DNA from: Blasia pusilla
Lineage: Eukaryota > Marchantiophyta > Marchantiopsida > Blasiales
Assembly: GCA_050084515.1 (NCBI GenBank)
Contig: CM114271.1
Location: 1,364,001-1,428,000 of the forward strand
DNA: 64,000 bases
Direction: 5' to 3'
Made by a program: the position numbers and the translations under genes. Positions 34,796 to 46,550 of the stretch are shown piece after piece. The notes beneath the pieces were generated by a model. That model worked only from the letters and a program-made list of their open reading frames with translations. It did not search any database and was not told where the DNA came from. Position 1 is the stretch's first letter, and every line of letters starts with the position of its first letter.

Positions 34796-35782
34796 CTAGT
34801 AGTCCATCTGAAAACCCATCGGGTAGAATACTGCTCCTCCAACTAGTACATCATACGACTCGGCTGATGTGACCACTGCAAGTACTCCCAACCTGGAGCT
34901 ATCAATTGCATGATCTGGTCTTAACTGTACAGACAACTTCTCTCGTATCATGAAATGAGACCCATCATTGGCTCCTCCAAGTGATGTCTGAATCTGGAAT
35001 GGGCAAGGCTCAAGCTCTAACCTCCGAAAACCCAAACCAATACATGTTGCCTTTCCCAACATCAAAGGTTGGGCACCAGAGTCTAACAAGACTCTATCTG
35101 GTCTATACACCTGTCCTGTAGGACTCACCAATCGGAATATCCCACTCCGGTTGTCCAACATACAAACACCACGTGTAAGCCTCCCACGATCAATGGCTGG
35201 CCGGGCTGGTAATGCATCCATCTTCGCCACTGCTGCCTGCCAAGTAGCACTGGCACATGACATAGACGGTTGCTCCACCGCAACACCCTCATCCACCTCA
35301 GCAAGTGTAGCAATAACACTCTCATGTTCACACAACGTGGCTGCTAGCTGAAATACATGAGCTAAGTCAATTCCTAAGGCCATCAACTCACTGGCCGAAA
35401 ACAATGGGGATCCCAATACTGAAGTTGCCATCCTCAATAGTGCACTAGATGCTGCATCCATGTCTACTACACGCGATGTAGATGCCTCAGCCCCCACTGT
35501 AGGCTCAATAGGCTGCGTAGGAACCATGGATGGAGTCCTAAGTACCTCAGACAACAAGAATGAATGGGGGAGCCTAGCGTGCCTCCCAACCTCACCCCTA
35601 TGTGGGTCCAACTCCACAGTAGCACCATGTGGCTGTGATGCTAGAGTGGCTCCTCTCGTAACTGCAGCTGATGCCTCAACCTGTGCTACACTCGCCATAT
35701 AAGAGAGATCATCCCCTCCATAAGAGGTGGAAGCCCCTGCTCCCGAACCTGCTCTATGCTGGATACCAGCCATAGTAGCCAA
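34796..35782 (-). pseudogene. Element A protease with N-terminal linker
   Basis: A 328-codon frame. The first half is a low-complexity gag-derived linker with LDPHRGEVGRHARLPHSF and LSEVLRTPSMVP, shared with element D. The second half is a retroviral-type aspartic protease: RPDRVLLDSGAQPLMLG with catalytic DSGA, then GLGFRRLELEPCPFQIQTSL, then a final SYDVLVGGAVFYPMGFQMDY. The frame itself is intact here, although gag upstream and everything downstream are broken. Confidence 0.8.
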
Positions 35783-35947
35783 CCTCTACTCCACTTGCTA
35801 AATCCTCGCAGCCATAGCCGACTCTGTCGTAGTGGTAGGGGCAACAACCATAGGCTCTCCAACCGCTGGTCCACCTCTACCACCCCTACCACCTTTACCA
35901 CCTCGGCCTCTTGGAGCTACTCCACCACGGCCGCGGCTTGATCTCAA

Positions 35948-37210
35948 CTATAGATGAAGATCAAAGCAACACTCTCGAGGATGTCCTGGTCTCCCACAAT
36001 AATCACAATGAGTTGGGGCTGACTGAGGTCCATCCTCCAAAGTCCGTCTCCCATTCTCTTGGGGACAAAACCTCATAACATGATCACCTCCACATGTCCA
36101 ACATGATTTTCCTTGCTGCGGGGCAGAAAATGAAGGCAATGGTCTCTGCCCAAGCGTCCCTCTAGGACCTAACTGAGGTCGTGTGGACCCGACACAACTC
36201 CCACTACTACTACCACCACCACTACTACGAGATTGTGAGGTGGACTGTTGAACACGAGAAGTAGTAGTTGTATCCCTACTGAATGCGGATGTCACCACCC
36301 TCTCCTCCACCATGTTAAGTTAAATCTTCTTAGATAGAGCAAACACATGGGCCAATGTGGATGAATCATCACTCATAAGAGTAGCATCACGTACCCTACG
36401 GCGCAACTCTCTGTCCAAGATCCCATACCAAAATTGGACTGCCTGAGCCTTAGTCATACCCTGGGTAACTGAAATCAAGCGTCGCATACGAGTGTATGCC
36501 TCACAAAGACTCTCACCAGTCTTTCGCTCAAATTCTTGAAGACTCCTCAACTTCTCTGTCTTCACTCCCTGATAGTTCTTCTTCAACCTCTTGAAGAACT
36601 CTGCAACTGGGCTGAACGATGGTGGGGCACTAGTACCTCCACTAGTATCCCCACTGGTACCTCCACTTGTACCCCCACTCCAGCTTGTACTCGCACCACT
36701 CAACGTCGGGCTGGCTTACATAGTAAGAGCACTACTACCAATACCACCATGGGTGATGGACACATAGCTTGGAGATCAATTTTGCCTCCATGCCTCAATC
36801 TCAACAGCATGGTACCTCCTAAACTCACGGTAATCAACCATGGGTGGTCCCTCCAAGTGCTGAAACAACCCCTTCCAAGCCAAGAAGGGTGTAAACAACG
36901 TGGCGTTCCGCAACATCTGCATATCACACCACATATCAAACTCCTAAATGAATTCCTCAAACTTAATGGTGCCCACTGCACCCGAGTATCATCGTGGGCC
37001 CTTCATGGCCCCATATATCCCTTCCATGTCCCAAATCAATGGAGGTGCAACACTCAATAACAACGTAGAAGACTCGGTGTTTGGAACACCCTCGTCCTCC
37101 TCTTCATCAACCGTCGGAAGTAGAAAAGGTAGTTGATACCTCAATCCACTCCGTGTAAAACCACCACTGTCCGCACCACGGTCCCCAACTAGACCACCAG
37201 ACAGCTCCAT
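35948..37210 (-). pseudogene. Element A gag
   Basis: Gag starts near 37210 (MELSGGLVGDRG). It passes through GPPMVDYREFRRYHAVEIEA and a TGA, then FKRLKKNYQGVKTEKLRSLQ, YTRMRRLISVTQG and QAVQFWYGILDRELRRRVRD (36320-36703), then knuckles CWTCGGDHVMRFC and CDYCGRPGHPRECC (35948-36313). Alignment with element D is clear across the whole length. At least one stop and several frame changes are present. Confidence 0.8.
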
Positions 37211-39234
37211 GATGACAAACGCCGATGCCGCACCACCACTAAGTAACCAAGTGACGTCGATGTCGTTGTACTATTCTAGCTCTACTAGCTATGGGTGTGG
37301 GTAACCTAACCTGCCATCACCACAAGAAGCCTCCCGCGATCTACTGGTCATCACTCCAACCTCACTACCGGTAGCACACATGAGTAAAACTACTACGGAA
37401 ATCAGCGTCAACCCTAACAATGGGCGTGCATGCAAGAAGCAACGATGGAGGGGATCCAAACACAGGAAGTCCAGCGACGACCCTCTAATCGCAAATGGAA
37501 ATCAAGGTAACAAAATCTACCAAAGGTGGCGCCCCCTAACTCCATAGAACCAACCACAAAATTCTAACGAAATAGTTGCTCCACCGGTGGTCGATGACGT
37601 GCTAGTCGCACTCTCAACACCTGAAAATGTCACCCGCATGGAGAGGCCACACTGTACTATGCGCTAGAGGTCCATAAACCAAAAACCCGAGATGCATAAA
37701 ACGCCTAACACATCTCCTAATAATACCAAATGAGCTACACTAATGTGTACACTGGCGTAGTTAAGAACTCAACAGTTAAGCGTCTTCCAGGCAGAAGAGC
37801 CCAAAGATGGATGACCAGTTATGCAACACTCAACTCACAAATCCGGAAAAAATTGCCTCACGCCCAAGCAAGCAAGCTTGCTTGCTTGCTCCTTGCTCCT
37901 TACTCCGCCTCTCATGCCCACTCGCCACGAGCTACCACGAGTTGCCTCAAAGCCTCGAAACGCCAAGAAATGCCCCGTTCGCCACGCTTCGCTATGGAGA
38001 GAGGCCCAACCAGGGCGCCCCCACCAGGATAGGTGTCTGCAACAATGGACGAGTCACCAACCAACCAACCCTCTGATCTGCTGTCCACCATAGCCAGACC
38101 TTGAGCTAGTCCGCAAAATTTTGACCAGCGATTACTCCAATAATCCTCAACCAAAATTGAATCTCTTTCGACCCCGTTCGCCATGCTTTGCTATGCTTCG
38201 CTATGGAGAGAGGCCCAACCAGGGCGCCCCCAGCGGGATAGGCGTCTCCAAAAACGGACGAGTCACCAACCAACCAACCCCTCCGATCTGCTCTCCACCA
38301 TAGCTATTTATTCAACCAGAATTCAATTGGCCACCATAGCTACCTCTCCACAAAAAATCAGCTATAACCGAGCTTTGTACTCCAAGCTAAAAATCAGACA
38401 AACTTGCTGTCCATACACCTCCAGAATCGCAAATCCGACAACGCTTCCGCCCAGATTCATGCACACAGAAATCTACAACACTCTTTTATCATAGTAGCAA
38501 TCCGCTCCACACACTCAAGCAGATAGCTTCACATGAGATCACAATAGAGGTGGCAATAGGAACCTCCAACCTACAGAGCTTCCGCACTCCAAGCTCTCCA
38601 CATCAGAAAACCGTCGAACACGAACCAGAATCTTCAATCTTTGATAACTTCCAACTTCCTTGATGAAATCTAGCAATCTAAAGTGCGTTGGAAAGCTCTT
38701 AGCAAGGAACTTCTTTCCCAACCAACCACGCACCAGATCCACAACTCCAATATAGGCCACAAGCCACGAATATCCACGACTGAGTACACAATCAACCCTA
38801 AGTAGATCCTATTGATCTACGATCGAAGCTACCATCGATCTACTCCAGTTCTTTGAGTGAAGTCCGTGAAAGATCTACTATCATAAAACACGTATAGAAT
38901 CACATACAATCAAGCCAAACCCACCCCACGATGGGAGAATTCAGGTCGAAGCTTGCGGGAACCACCATAGCCAAGAGCTCTTCTCACTACCAAGGCTAAC
39001 TCCCAACGCAACAGGCTCAACTCAAAGAACTAACTATTTTTTAGTACCTTCCACACTATATCCTCCAACCTAAGGGAGGGCCCTACTGGAAAAGTCACCC
39101 TCAACGGAGTAACCCCCAACCCTATGTATGAAACCGCATCCCTATCTATACACTACGGCCCTACATAAGGTATGGCCTCTACTAGCACACTATACTTTAC
39201 AACATAATCCGTATAGTCATGACATGGATGCCTC
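37211..39234 (-). other. Element A leader and 5' LTR region
   Basis: No coding domain is visible. On the minus strand TTTGGTATTATTAGGAGA near 37720 is a weak primer-site candidate (TGGTAT start). A 70-80 bp segment is repeated at about 37973-38060 and 38200-38300 (AGAGAGGCCCAACCAGGGCG and CGAGTCACCAACCAACCAAC in both). The LTR core shared with the other side lies at 38877-39062. The sequence beyond it diverges from the left copy, so the outer LTR end is not established. Confidence 0.5.
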
Positions 39235-39560
39235 TGACATCTGACTTGAGCTCTAACTAGTGTTAATATACAAAATACGTACTCTTCTAGACAATGGATT
39301 GAAAGATTTAATAGAAGAAGCTAGGATCTCTCTTCAAGGGTTATCATCATATATGCATGATTTGTTGTAAGGAATCCTTAATATATGAATCTATGAATAG
39401 GATGTGTGACCCTACTTGATCTATACAATCATTGTTTAGAGGGAGATGTCTCCAACATCTAACTTAAGCTCTCACTAATATCAACACACTCAATTCACAC
39501 TCTTCTTGTCCATGGATTTATAGAATTAACTAAAGAGCTTGGGACCTCTCCTAACCCTAC
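39235..39560. repeat. Imperfect ~210-bp tandem duplication
   Basis: 39235-39340 resembles 39445-39550 (CTCTGACATCTGACTTGAGC versus CTCCAACATCTAACTTAAGC, continuing). The intervening piece 39345-39450 resembles 20705-20815 on the far side of the gypsy nest. This places copia sequence on both sides of element A. Confidence 0.55.
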
Positions 39561-39589
39561 ACTAGTTCTCCAAGAATTTTTAAGTAATA

Positions 39590-40770
39590 TTTGTTTATTT
39601 ATGGTCATATTTCCTCCTTAAATAGACAAGTTTAGAGGTGGGATAGGCTTAGATAGAAGATACCATGACTTCAATTCACCAAAAATAACATTATAACTAA
39701 TAATAAGCTGCGTAGAGGATGGAATGTAGCAATTGTATCCTTGAATTCCATCAACGTAGCCAATGAAGATGTATCTCTCTAATTTGGGATCAAATTTTTG
39801 ACGTCTTTCAAAAGGAATATGAGCATAACAAATACAACCAAAGACATTGAAGAATGAAAAATCAGGTTTACTTCTTGGGAAAACTTCAAATGTATTCTTA
39901 TCATTAACTCTTGATGTTGGAGTTTTCTTGATTAAGAAGACTACGCAACTTTTGCCCAATACACCTTAGGCATGTGCTTCTCATTCAACATGACACATAT
40001 TGCCTTAACAACATGTCCATTTTTTCACTAAGTCACTCTAATTTTTTGTGGTGTGTAATGGCAATTGACTTGTTGTTGGATGCCATTTTGACGTAAGTAG
40101 TCATTAAAATTTGTTGAAAGGTACTCTCCTCCTCCATCACAATGTAATTTGAGAAAGTATTGTCTAGTCTGCTTTTCTACCATAAGTCTTAATGTCTAAA
40201 ACATTGAGAATACTTCTGACTTGGCTTCAAGAAAATATACGCATTTATACCTAGCATCCGTTTAGGGAAATAAAAGGAGCACATGACCATAACCATAATA
40301 ACCCCCATGTTGAATTACACCATACGGACCAGCCAAAGATAGAAAATTGAATACATCCAGCAAATATGGACAAGGAGCCACCAAAAATAGCCCATCAAGA
40401 AAGAGAGCAAAAATATGAATATATATGCATGTTATTGTTCTTGTCATCTCTCATGGGAAAAAAGTCATCAATAAATGAAATAGAGTACTGGAAATCACTA
40501 AGGCTATGTTGTGTTATTGTCTCCACACCACTATGAATCGACTTCAACATCTTTGATGCTCTTCTTAATCTATCTTGATCTTGAAATGGAAATCTAACTT
40601 ATTTTCCACGTTGGTAAGTAGGATATACCTCCAAGATAGTAGGACTCGATAATTGAAGAAGTCCTACTACTAGATTAGATGAAGAAAGAATTTTTAATCA
40701 TCAAAGATTTATATGCCTAATTCTCTTATGCCACATATTATCATGTCATAACATAGTAGGACTAGAAAAT
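39590..40770 (-). pseudogene. Ty1/copia integrase remnant
   Basis: Reading the minus strand from 40770: MWHKRIRHINL (GAG pre-integrase zinc motif), RGK, stop, VRFPFQ (usual GKQxRxPF), KSIHSGVETITQ, SISFIDDF (first catalytic Asp region), RYKCVYFLEAKSEVFSMF, VEKQTRQYFLKLHCDGGGEY (second Asp), HYTPQKIRVT, VIFxxSMLN-like VICVMLNEKHMPKVYWA, then FNVFGCICYAHIPFERRQKF and RYIFIGYVDGIQGYN (39618-39959). Stops and frame changes are frequent. About 200 bp of unrelated sequence (near 40250-40440) separates FIDDF from RYKCVYF. Confidence 0.8.
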
Positions 40771-40784
40771 TTAGGAAGTCTTAC

Positions 40785-40990
40785 TATGTTTTGAGCAGAG
40801 CCTTTTGGCTCTTCCCAAGGTTATGAGAGAGGGAGAGATAACTTTTCCAAGACATTTTTCTCATGTTGGCCTTAGAAGCACCTCTCTTGCTTTGTGTGTA
40901 GTAAGAACTAGGGTGCTAGCGTCCAGATTCTCTCATAGTAGAAGGTGGATGTGGCTCAATATGCCGATATAGATTCGAGAGTGAAGCCGG
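40785..40990 (+). repeat. Dispersed repeat, copy 1 (also 50410-50615)
   Basis: Shares about 75% by eye with 50410-50615, including GGCTCTTCCCAAGG, GCRCCTCTCTTGC, TAGGGTGCTAGCRTCCA, CATAGTAGARGGTGGATGTGG and ATATGCCGATRTAGATTC. Both copies are in the same orientation. Copy 1 runs directly into the LTR-like segment at 40993-41130. It is probably LTR or untranslated sequence of a gypsy family. Confidence 0.7.
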
Positions 40991-40992
40991 CT

Positions 40993-41130
40993 GTGTGGTT
41001 CTTGATGTATATGTGTAAGTGTATTTTGTTTATGAGTAGATTCACCAGTGTGTTGGGAAGATCGATATTATTTGGTGTAGATGTCACCAGCGATATGGAT
41101 TGTGTAGCGATTTGTGTGCGCACGACATAG
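40993..41130 (+). repeat. LTR-like segment (matches 19082-19225)
   Basis: Starts TGTGGTTCTT and then matches the segment after the polypurine tract at 19082, sharing GATGTATATGTGTAAGTGTA-like sequence, CCAGCGATRTGG and TTGTGTAGCGAT, at about 80% by eye. Same orientation as the copy at 19 kb. Confidence 0.6.
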
Positions 41131-41315
41131 ATGCAAGTGATATCCGTTCACCCTACTATTGGAAAAAAGCACGATGTCAATAGACTCAATAAGTATCACC
41201 ATAGGTCCAACAAGTCAAGCCTACATCCGAGCATCTTGCAAAAGATAAAGCAACTACAAGTCTTTCTCCTATAGACACACTAGGGCCAAACTAGGCCCTT
41301 AGAGTACCCATCCTC

Positions 41316-41640
41316 TTATAAGGTACATGGTACAAGGATTCTGCCACTATGGTTATTCTTGCAAGTTTTTTGGATATTTGAGCGTTTTGAGCTGAACACC
41401 ATGCCATAGTTTAAGGTTTTCAACAATTGCAACATTTTCAAAATTGCAACTAGTTGAAAACTTCTCTTCATGGCTATCAAACTATAGTCTCGTTGTCGCA
41501 ACTCCCTCTCAAGTACGTACTCCATATGATATTCCATCACTTGTGCCTTAGTCGCTCCTCCAATTTCCTGTACCAGGCGACTCATGCATGTATAAGCCTC
41601 TCTAAGCCCCCTCCCCCAGTGGTTACATTGGATTGCATGT
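41316..41640 (-). pseudogene. Gypsy gag fragment (element E)
   Basis: The minus strand encodes YTCMSRLVQEIGGATKAQVM then EYHMEYVLERELRQRD and LVAILKMLQLLKTLN. This aligns with the YTRMRRLISVTQG...RELRRRV block of element A gag, at lower similarity. No other coding part of this element was found; it is a third, more diverged member of the same gag family in the window. Confidence 0.6.
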
Positions 41641-41649
41641 CCCCATGAG

Positions 41650-43781
41650 GTAGTTTTGATAAGAAGGGCGGACTACTTGAAAGAAGCACAAACTAGTAGT
41701 GGAAAGATTGAGCTCAAGTGAGTTGGGAAGGGAGTTGACAATGACTACTAGAGTTAGAAATTGTGGTTGTGTAACACACTGAGAATACTTCTATGGAAGG
41801 ACATTGAGCATCTATTTTGAAGAGGTGGAAGAGTTCCAGCACGGTTGAAATTTGCAATGAGGTGCATTAATTATAGATAGCCTTGTGAAGTACTGTTTTG
41901 CAATGACAATTACTAAGTCTCAAGATCAAACATTAGAGAGAATTGGCCTATACTTGCCAAATCTTGTATTTCTCATGGGAAATTCTATGTTGCCTTATCT
42001 AGAATAGGTTGATATGATGACCAAAGTAAAAATTCTACCAACCAAGTTGGTGTTTACACTGGGAACATCGCATATCATGAATGCTAAATAAATTTAAACC
42101 AAATTAAAAGTTGAAATATGTTAATGAGCCATGATGGAGATTTTTTTAATCGTCTTGTTTCATCCAAAAAGTTAGCGATTTGGACCAGCCACGGGGCAAA
42201 AACGGTTCTACTCCATTTATTTTCATGCTAAAGCATATAGCATGGGCATTCTTCTCGAACACTCCTGATATTTTAATATCTTATGATATAATATAATAAT
42301 AAATTTATATTCTTTCGTCAAAACTTTATTAGAGTTTTAACGAAATATTCGTGGCGAGGAAATAAATACGCCCGAGGAGGTTTGTACATAGTGAGGAGGG
42401 CAGAACGGCGGTAGCTTTGTTGGTGTTGTTGTTATATATGTATCCAACAAAAGGCTGTGTAGCTTCACGGGCGTCCACTTGTCGACAAGCAATTGAACGA
42501 GGGCACGAACTTTTCCCGGCGTCGCAGGCGTCCACCCGGTCAAAACAAAAAGGGTACGTAAAGGTCTCGCTCAGTCCATTCTCTTGACTTGTGTGCAGGT
42601 GACACGATACTTTTTGTTGTTGTTGTACTGGGGCTAATAGGCCTCCCTCTGAAGCTCCCTGAAAGTTTCTGGAGAGCGTGGTTTCACCTTTTGCAGGACT
42701 GTGCATGCATGGATACAGCGGGAAAGCAGTAGAAAAGGAGTTTCTGGATCGGACAAAGATAGAACTCGTTTGATCATGATTGACGGTTGCCAATTCGTCG
42801 GTTAAGGTGGATTTTACGCGATTCGTGGTTTCACGCGAGCGCGGCTGTGCAGTGTGCGGTGCATGAGATAGATGCAAATGATGTTGTTCCCCGGATTCCT
42901 TGTCTGATTCGTGCCTCAGAGGAGTGAATTCATTTCGTTTCATTTCCAGCAATAGAATTGTAGGTGGAAGGAAGCTGCGGAAGGCGGAATACTTCGAGCC
43001 GACCTAATTAAGAAAACTACGCAAGCCAATCGGTGATGGACACTAGCTAGTATCGCGATCCTCTGGGAGATCTCACGGAAAGGTTATCAGGCTAGCCGCA
43101 AGTCTATATTGTAGTTGGAGGAAGTGGTATTATTTATTTTATTATGGAAATGTTTCTCTCAGGAGGTTGTCTCCTTGCCTCTTAGAGACTTCAACATCAT
43201 CCGCTTTTGTGAGAACGGAGAAGTGGCTACCACGTTAATCGACATGTGTTGATGGAAAGCCTGTGTGATCGGATTCAGGAATCCCGCACAACTACCTCCT
43301 GAGATGATAGGCTCTACAGGACGTCGCAGTCTAGCTATCATCAACCGCCCGAGATGCCTCGGCCACTGATTCAAGACGAGGAGATAGACAGTGGAGGATG
43401 CGATTGTGATTTCAACATGTCCGGACTTTGTACGCATCCACACCTGAGATGCCGCCACCACCCATTCAAGAAGAGCAGGTGGATGATGGAGGAGGCAATT
43501 GTGAATTCAACATGTTCGACATCGTTCAGATACATGGTTCCATCCACGGAGTCGAGTGAGAACAGGAGCGGAAGTCGGAAAGTTTACTAAAGCTACGCTA
43601 CGATTTTGAGGCATTTTCAGAAGACTCTTCGGCTCAGAGAAAAGCTGGATCACCATAACTTGAAGAAGCTTCGCATCTTGCACGAGATTGCAGGGAGCTC
43701 AAATCCTCATGTAGCAGGTCGATTCTGACGAATGCCAAGAGTCTCGTTCATTATTTGTAAGCCAATAGGCTTGCAATCATC
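41650..43781. other. Upstream region of the LSI2-like gene
   Basis: 41.65-42.3 kb is AT-rich and shows nothing. 42.33-43.78 kb is more GC-rich and probably holds the promoter and 5' UTR of the transporter at 43782. A 207-codon minus-strand frame (42329-42952) has no family resemblance. Two 30-bp near-repeats lie at about 43392-43424 and 43480-43512 (TGGAGGA, then CAATTGTGAATTCAACATGT-like). Confidence 0.4.
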
Positions 43782-45907
43782 ATGACTGCGTGGGCGGAGC
43801 CATGGAATGTGGCTCTGGGATGCGTAGCTTTCATCGTCTGGTGGATTCTGGCAGTGTTTCCAGCAGTGCCATGTCTTCCCATCGGCAGAACTGCGGGATC
43901 TCTTCTAGGCGCCGTCCTCATGGTGATTTTCCAGGTCATTCCTCCAAAAGCTGCATTTCAGGCGATAGATCTTCCCATTCTTGCCCTTCTTTTCGGCACT
44001 ATGGTGCTGAGCGTTTACCTGGAACGAGCCGACGTATACAAGTACTTGGGATCTATCCTGTCGTGGAAAAGTAGAGGGGGCAAGGATCTCTTGTGCCGAG
44101 TGTGTATACTTTCAGCCTTGTGCAGTGCTTTTTTCACCAACGATACCACTTGTGTGGTTCTCACCGAGTTTGTACTGAGGCTTTGCAACAAAAAGAAGCT
44201 CCCGCCGTTGCCTTTCCTCATGGCCTTGGCTACCAGCGCCAACATAGGATCCGCGGGAACCCCCATTGGAAACCCTCAAAATCTAGTGATTGCGGTTGAA
44301 AGTGGAATTAGCTTCGGGAAGTTTATGGCAGGAGTCGTTCCAGCGGTTGTGGTGGGAACCGTGGCGAACATGATCTTGTTGCTGTTGTTCTATTGGAAGC
44401 GTTTGTCGACGGATTCGGATGTCGAAGACGGTCACGCAGCACGTGAATGTCCTCCAGCCGGTACCGATAGTGTTGTTGAAATCAAGGAGCTCTCCACAAT
44501 CCCTGCTGCCATTTTACCTAGTGCGGATCGCTTCGAGCAGCATTCCATCGAAGCACCAGCGGTGCCGAATGAAGATGTATCATCTGGACAGGCGGATGTT
44601 CCATCGCACGAAGCGAATGTAGCACCATTCCCGAACGGAATGGCTAGTGATTCTCAGAGGCAATCCATCGATGGGATTGGGAGGCTGGGTGGAGTAAATC
44701 GTCGGATGCTGAGGTCGAGGTTGTGGAAGGCTTCCGTGTTTACGGTCACCGCAGGTTTCCTGGTAGCCCTCTTGGCCGGATTAGATCTTTCATGGAGCGC
44801 CGTAAGTGCAGCGGTTGCTCTCATGATCCTTGACTTCTCCGACGCCGGACCCAGCCTCGACAAAGTAAGGATGCTCTCTCTCTAGTACTCTCGTTGTAGA
44901 TTTTTTTTAAATGGAAAGAAATGTCTGTCCGGGCTCACCGTGCACAAGAAATCAATTCATTCATTCTCATAGACCTGCTGAAGATCAAAAAATAGAGAAA
45001 AGTTCCTCTCCTCGATCTTGTTGCTCAAAATTAGGATATTAACAACTAACCCAGAAGGCTATGCCCTCCTGCTCACATCTTCCCGTCCCTGTCCTTACTC
45101 TTATGATTTTTCCTCTTACGAATTGGCACCCGATCGTTCCATTCTCATACTCGCACCGCCTGCAGGTTTCTTACTCTCTGCTGGTGTTCTTTTCGGGGAT
45201 GTTCGTAACAGTCGAAGGATTCAATCTCACTGGAGTCCCCGGCAAGTTCTGGGACGCGGTCGAGCCTTACTCCCACATCGACAACATCAAGGGGTTGACG
45301 ATTCTCACTCTGGTCGTCATCGTCCTCTCCAACGTCGCCTCCAACGTACCCACCGGTATGCGCTTGCCCTCAACAAGGATTCCCCCTTTCCCTGGATCAT
45401 AACTGCCAACAATCATCTCCCAAATGATGATCAAGTCTTAATGTGTCACACTATGTGAACACTTTCTTACATCAAGAATGTCGGATATCTTATCAGACCT
45501 CCAGAAGCCTCGCTATCTGTTTTTCAGGGAAACAGAAAGCAAGGGCTGACAGCTTACTGCTAAAATAAATTGCGATAGCTGCTTAATGATTCACTCATGG
45601 AACTGAGAGGTGATAACATTTGTGTTTTTGTTTTTTGGTAGTATTGCTGCTTGGAGCGAGAGTGGCAGCTTCGGCAGCAGCGACGAGTGGATCTAGTGTG
45701 ACGAAGGCGTGGCTGATATTGGCGTGGGTGAGTACTGTGGCCGGAAATCTGACGTTGCTCGGTTCAGCAGCAAATCTTATCGTCAGCGAGCAGGCACGAA
45801 CAACCCCTTCCGTAGGCTACAATTTCTCTTTCCGGAAACATCTCCCATTCGGCATCACGTCGACCTTGATCGTCATAGCCGTCGGTCTGCCCCTCATCAA
45901 AGGATAG
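43782..45907 (+). CDS. LSI2: LSI2-like silicon/arsenite efflux transporter
   Basis: Three exons: 43782-44864, 45166-45355 and 45642-45907. The introns are 301 and 286 bp, GT-AG, phases 0 and 1. The joined protein is 512 residues (rice Lsi2 is about 470). It belongs to the ArsB/NhaD (ion transporter) superfamily, polytopic plasma-membrane proton antiporters. Hallmarks: [97 protein letters not shown], exon 2 [13 protein letters not shown] and SNVASNVPT, exon 3 [15 protein letters not shown] and [20 protein letters not shown]. The NDT and SNVPT turns and both GNPQN/GSAAN repeats are intact. A hydrophilic loop at residues about 210-320 is long and acidic. In plants the family exports silicic acid, and arsenite, towards the xylem. 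I infer the same substrate, with less certainty outside grasses. Confidence 0.9.
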
Positions 45908-46544
45908 GTCTCTAGCGCGCGCCGCACACTCAGCCAAATCCACTCGCAGACGCACTGCGATCGATCAACCCCTTGTCGAGTTTCCTAGACGTTCTCATGC
46001 GCATCCAGAGGCACGACGAACGACGAACGAACGAACGAGTCTCTGCACGGTCCGCCGTCGGACGGAACACAGCGGTTGCGTGCTACCTCACAACTGACAG
46101 TGTCTCGACTTTACGGACGCCGTAGGAAAGTCCCGAAAAGAGAGCAACTTTGACCTAGTCAGAACTAACCACGTACACTTGACGCTGAAGGCACCGCAGT
46201 CGAGTAGCTACCGTACAACCAAAGCCTCAAATTGTCGGGCAGTGGGTCGAAGTCCGCACGTTCCGCTCCAGACGGTGATATCCCATGGCAAACTTACTTG
46301 CGCGGGTTTTGGGCCGCACGAGACCTGTTTGTAGTTGTAGCTACCTGGCTATGGAGTTAGGGTATGTTTGTCCTGGTGATGCTCGAATCCGTCAGGCTCT
46401 GCGACCTAATTGATTGAAAGAGGGGCCCCTGTGCTGGCGGATTGAAGCATCTCTGGATTCTGCTTGCGGGCTTTGACCTCCGTTTGCAGGAGGACAAAAT
46501 TATTTCCAGGTACTCATCACAATCAAGAGTTGACTTCAAGTTCT

Positions 46545-46550
46545 AATAAA
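46545..46550 (+). terminator. Possible polyadenylation signal of the LSI2-like gene
   Basis: AATAAA, 638 bp after the stop, just before the composition turns strongly AT-rich. No closer canonical signal was seen, but plant signals are loose. Confidence 0.3.

Larger units (their letters stand above)
20828..39200 (-). mobile_element. Ty3/gypsy element A (split by element B)
   Basis: Minus-strand order: LTR-like core (38877-39062), gag (35948-37210), protease (34796-35782), unknown post-protease segment (34481-34747), then element B, then the reverse transcriptase C-terminus (23140-23334), RNase H and integrase zinc domain (22162-23088), integrase core with a terminal PHD-like finger (21302-22198), polypurine tract and LTR edge (21126). 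The outer limits are approximate. Most of the reverse transcriptase is absent. All coding parts carry stops or frameshifts. It is inserted in a copia element on the same strand. Confidence 0.75.

Noticed and set aside
42329-42952. 207-codon minus-strand open frame upstream of the LSI2-like gene
   Set aside because: No domain, irregular composition and opposite strand to the neighbouring gene's probable leader; open by chance.
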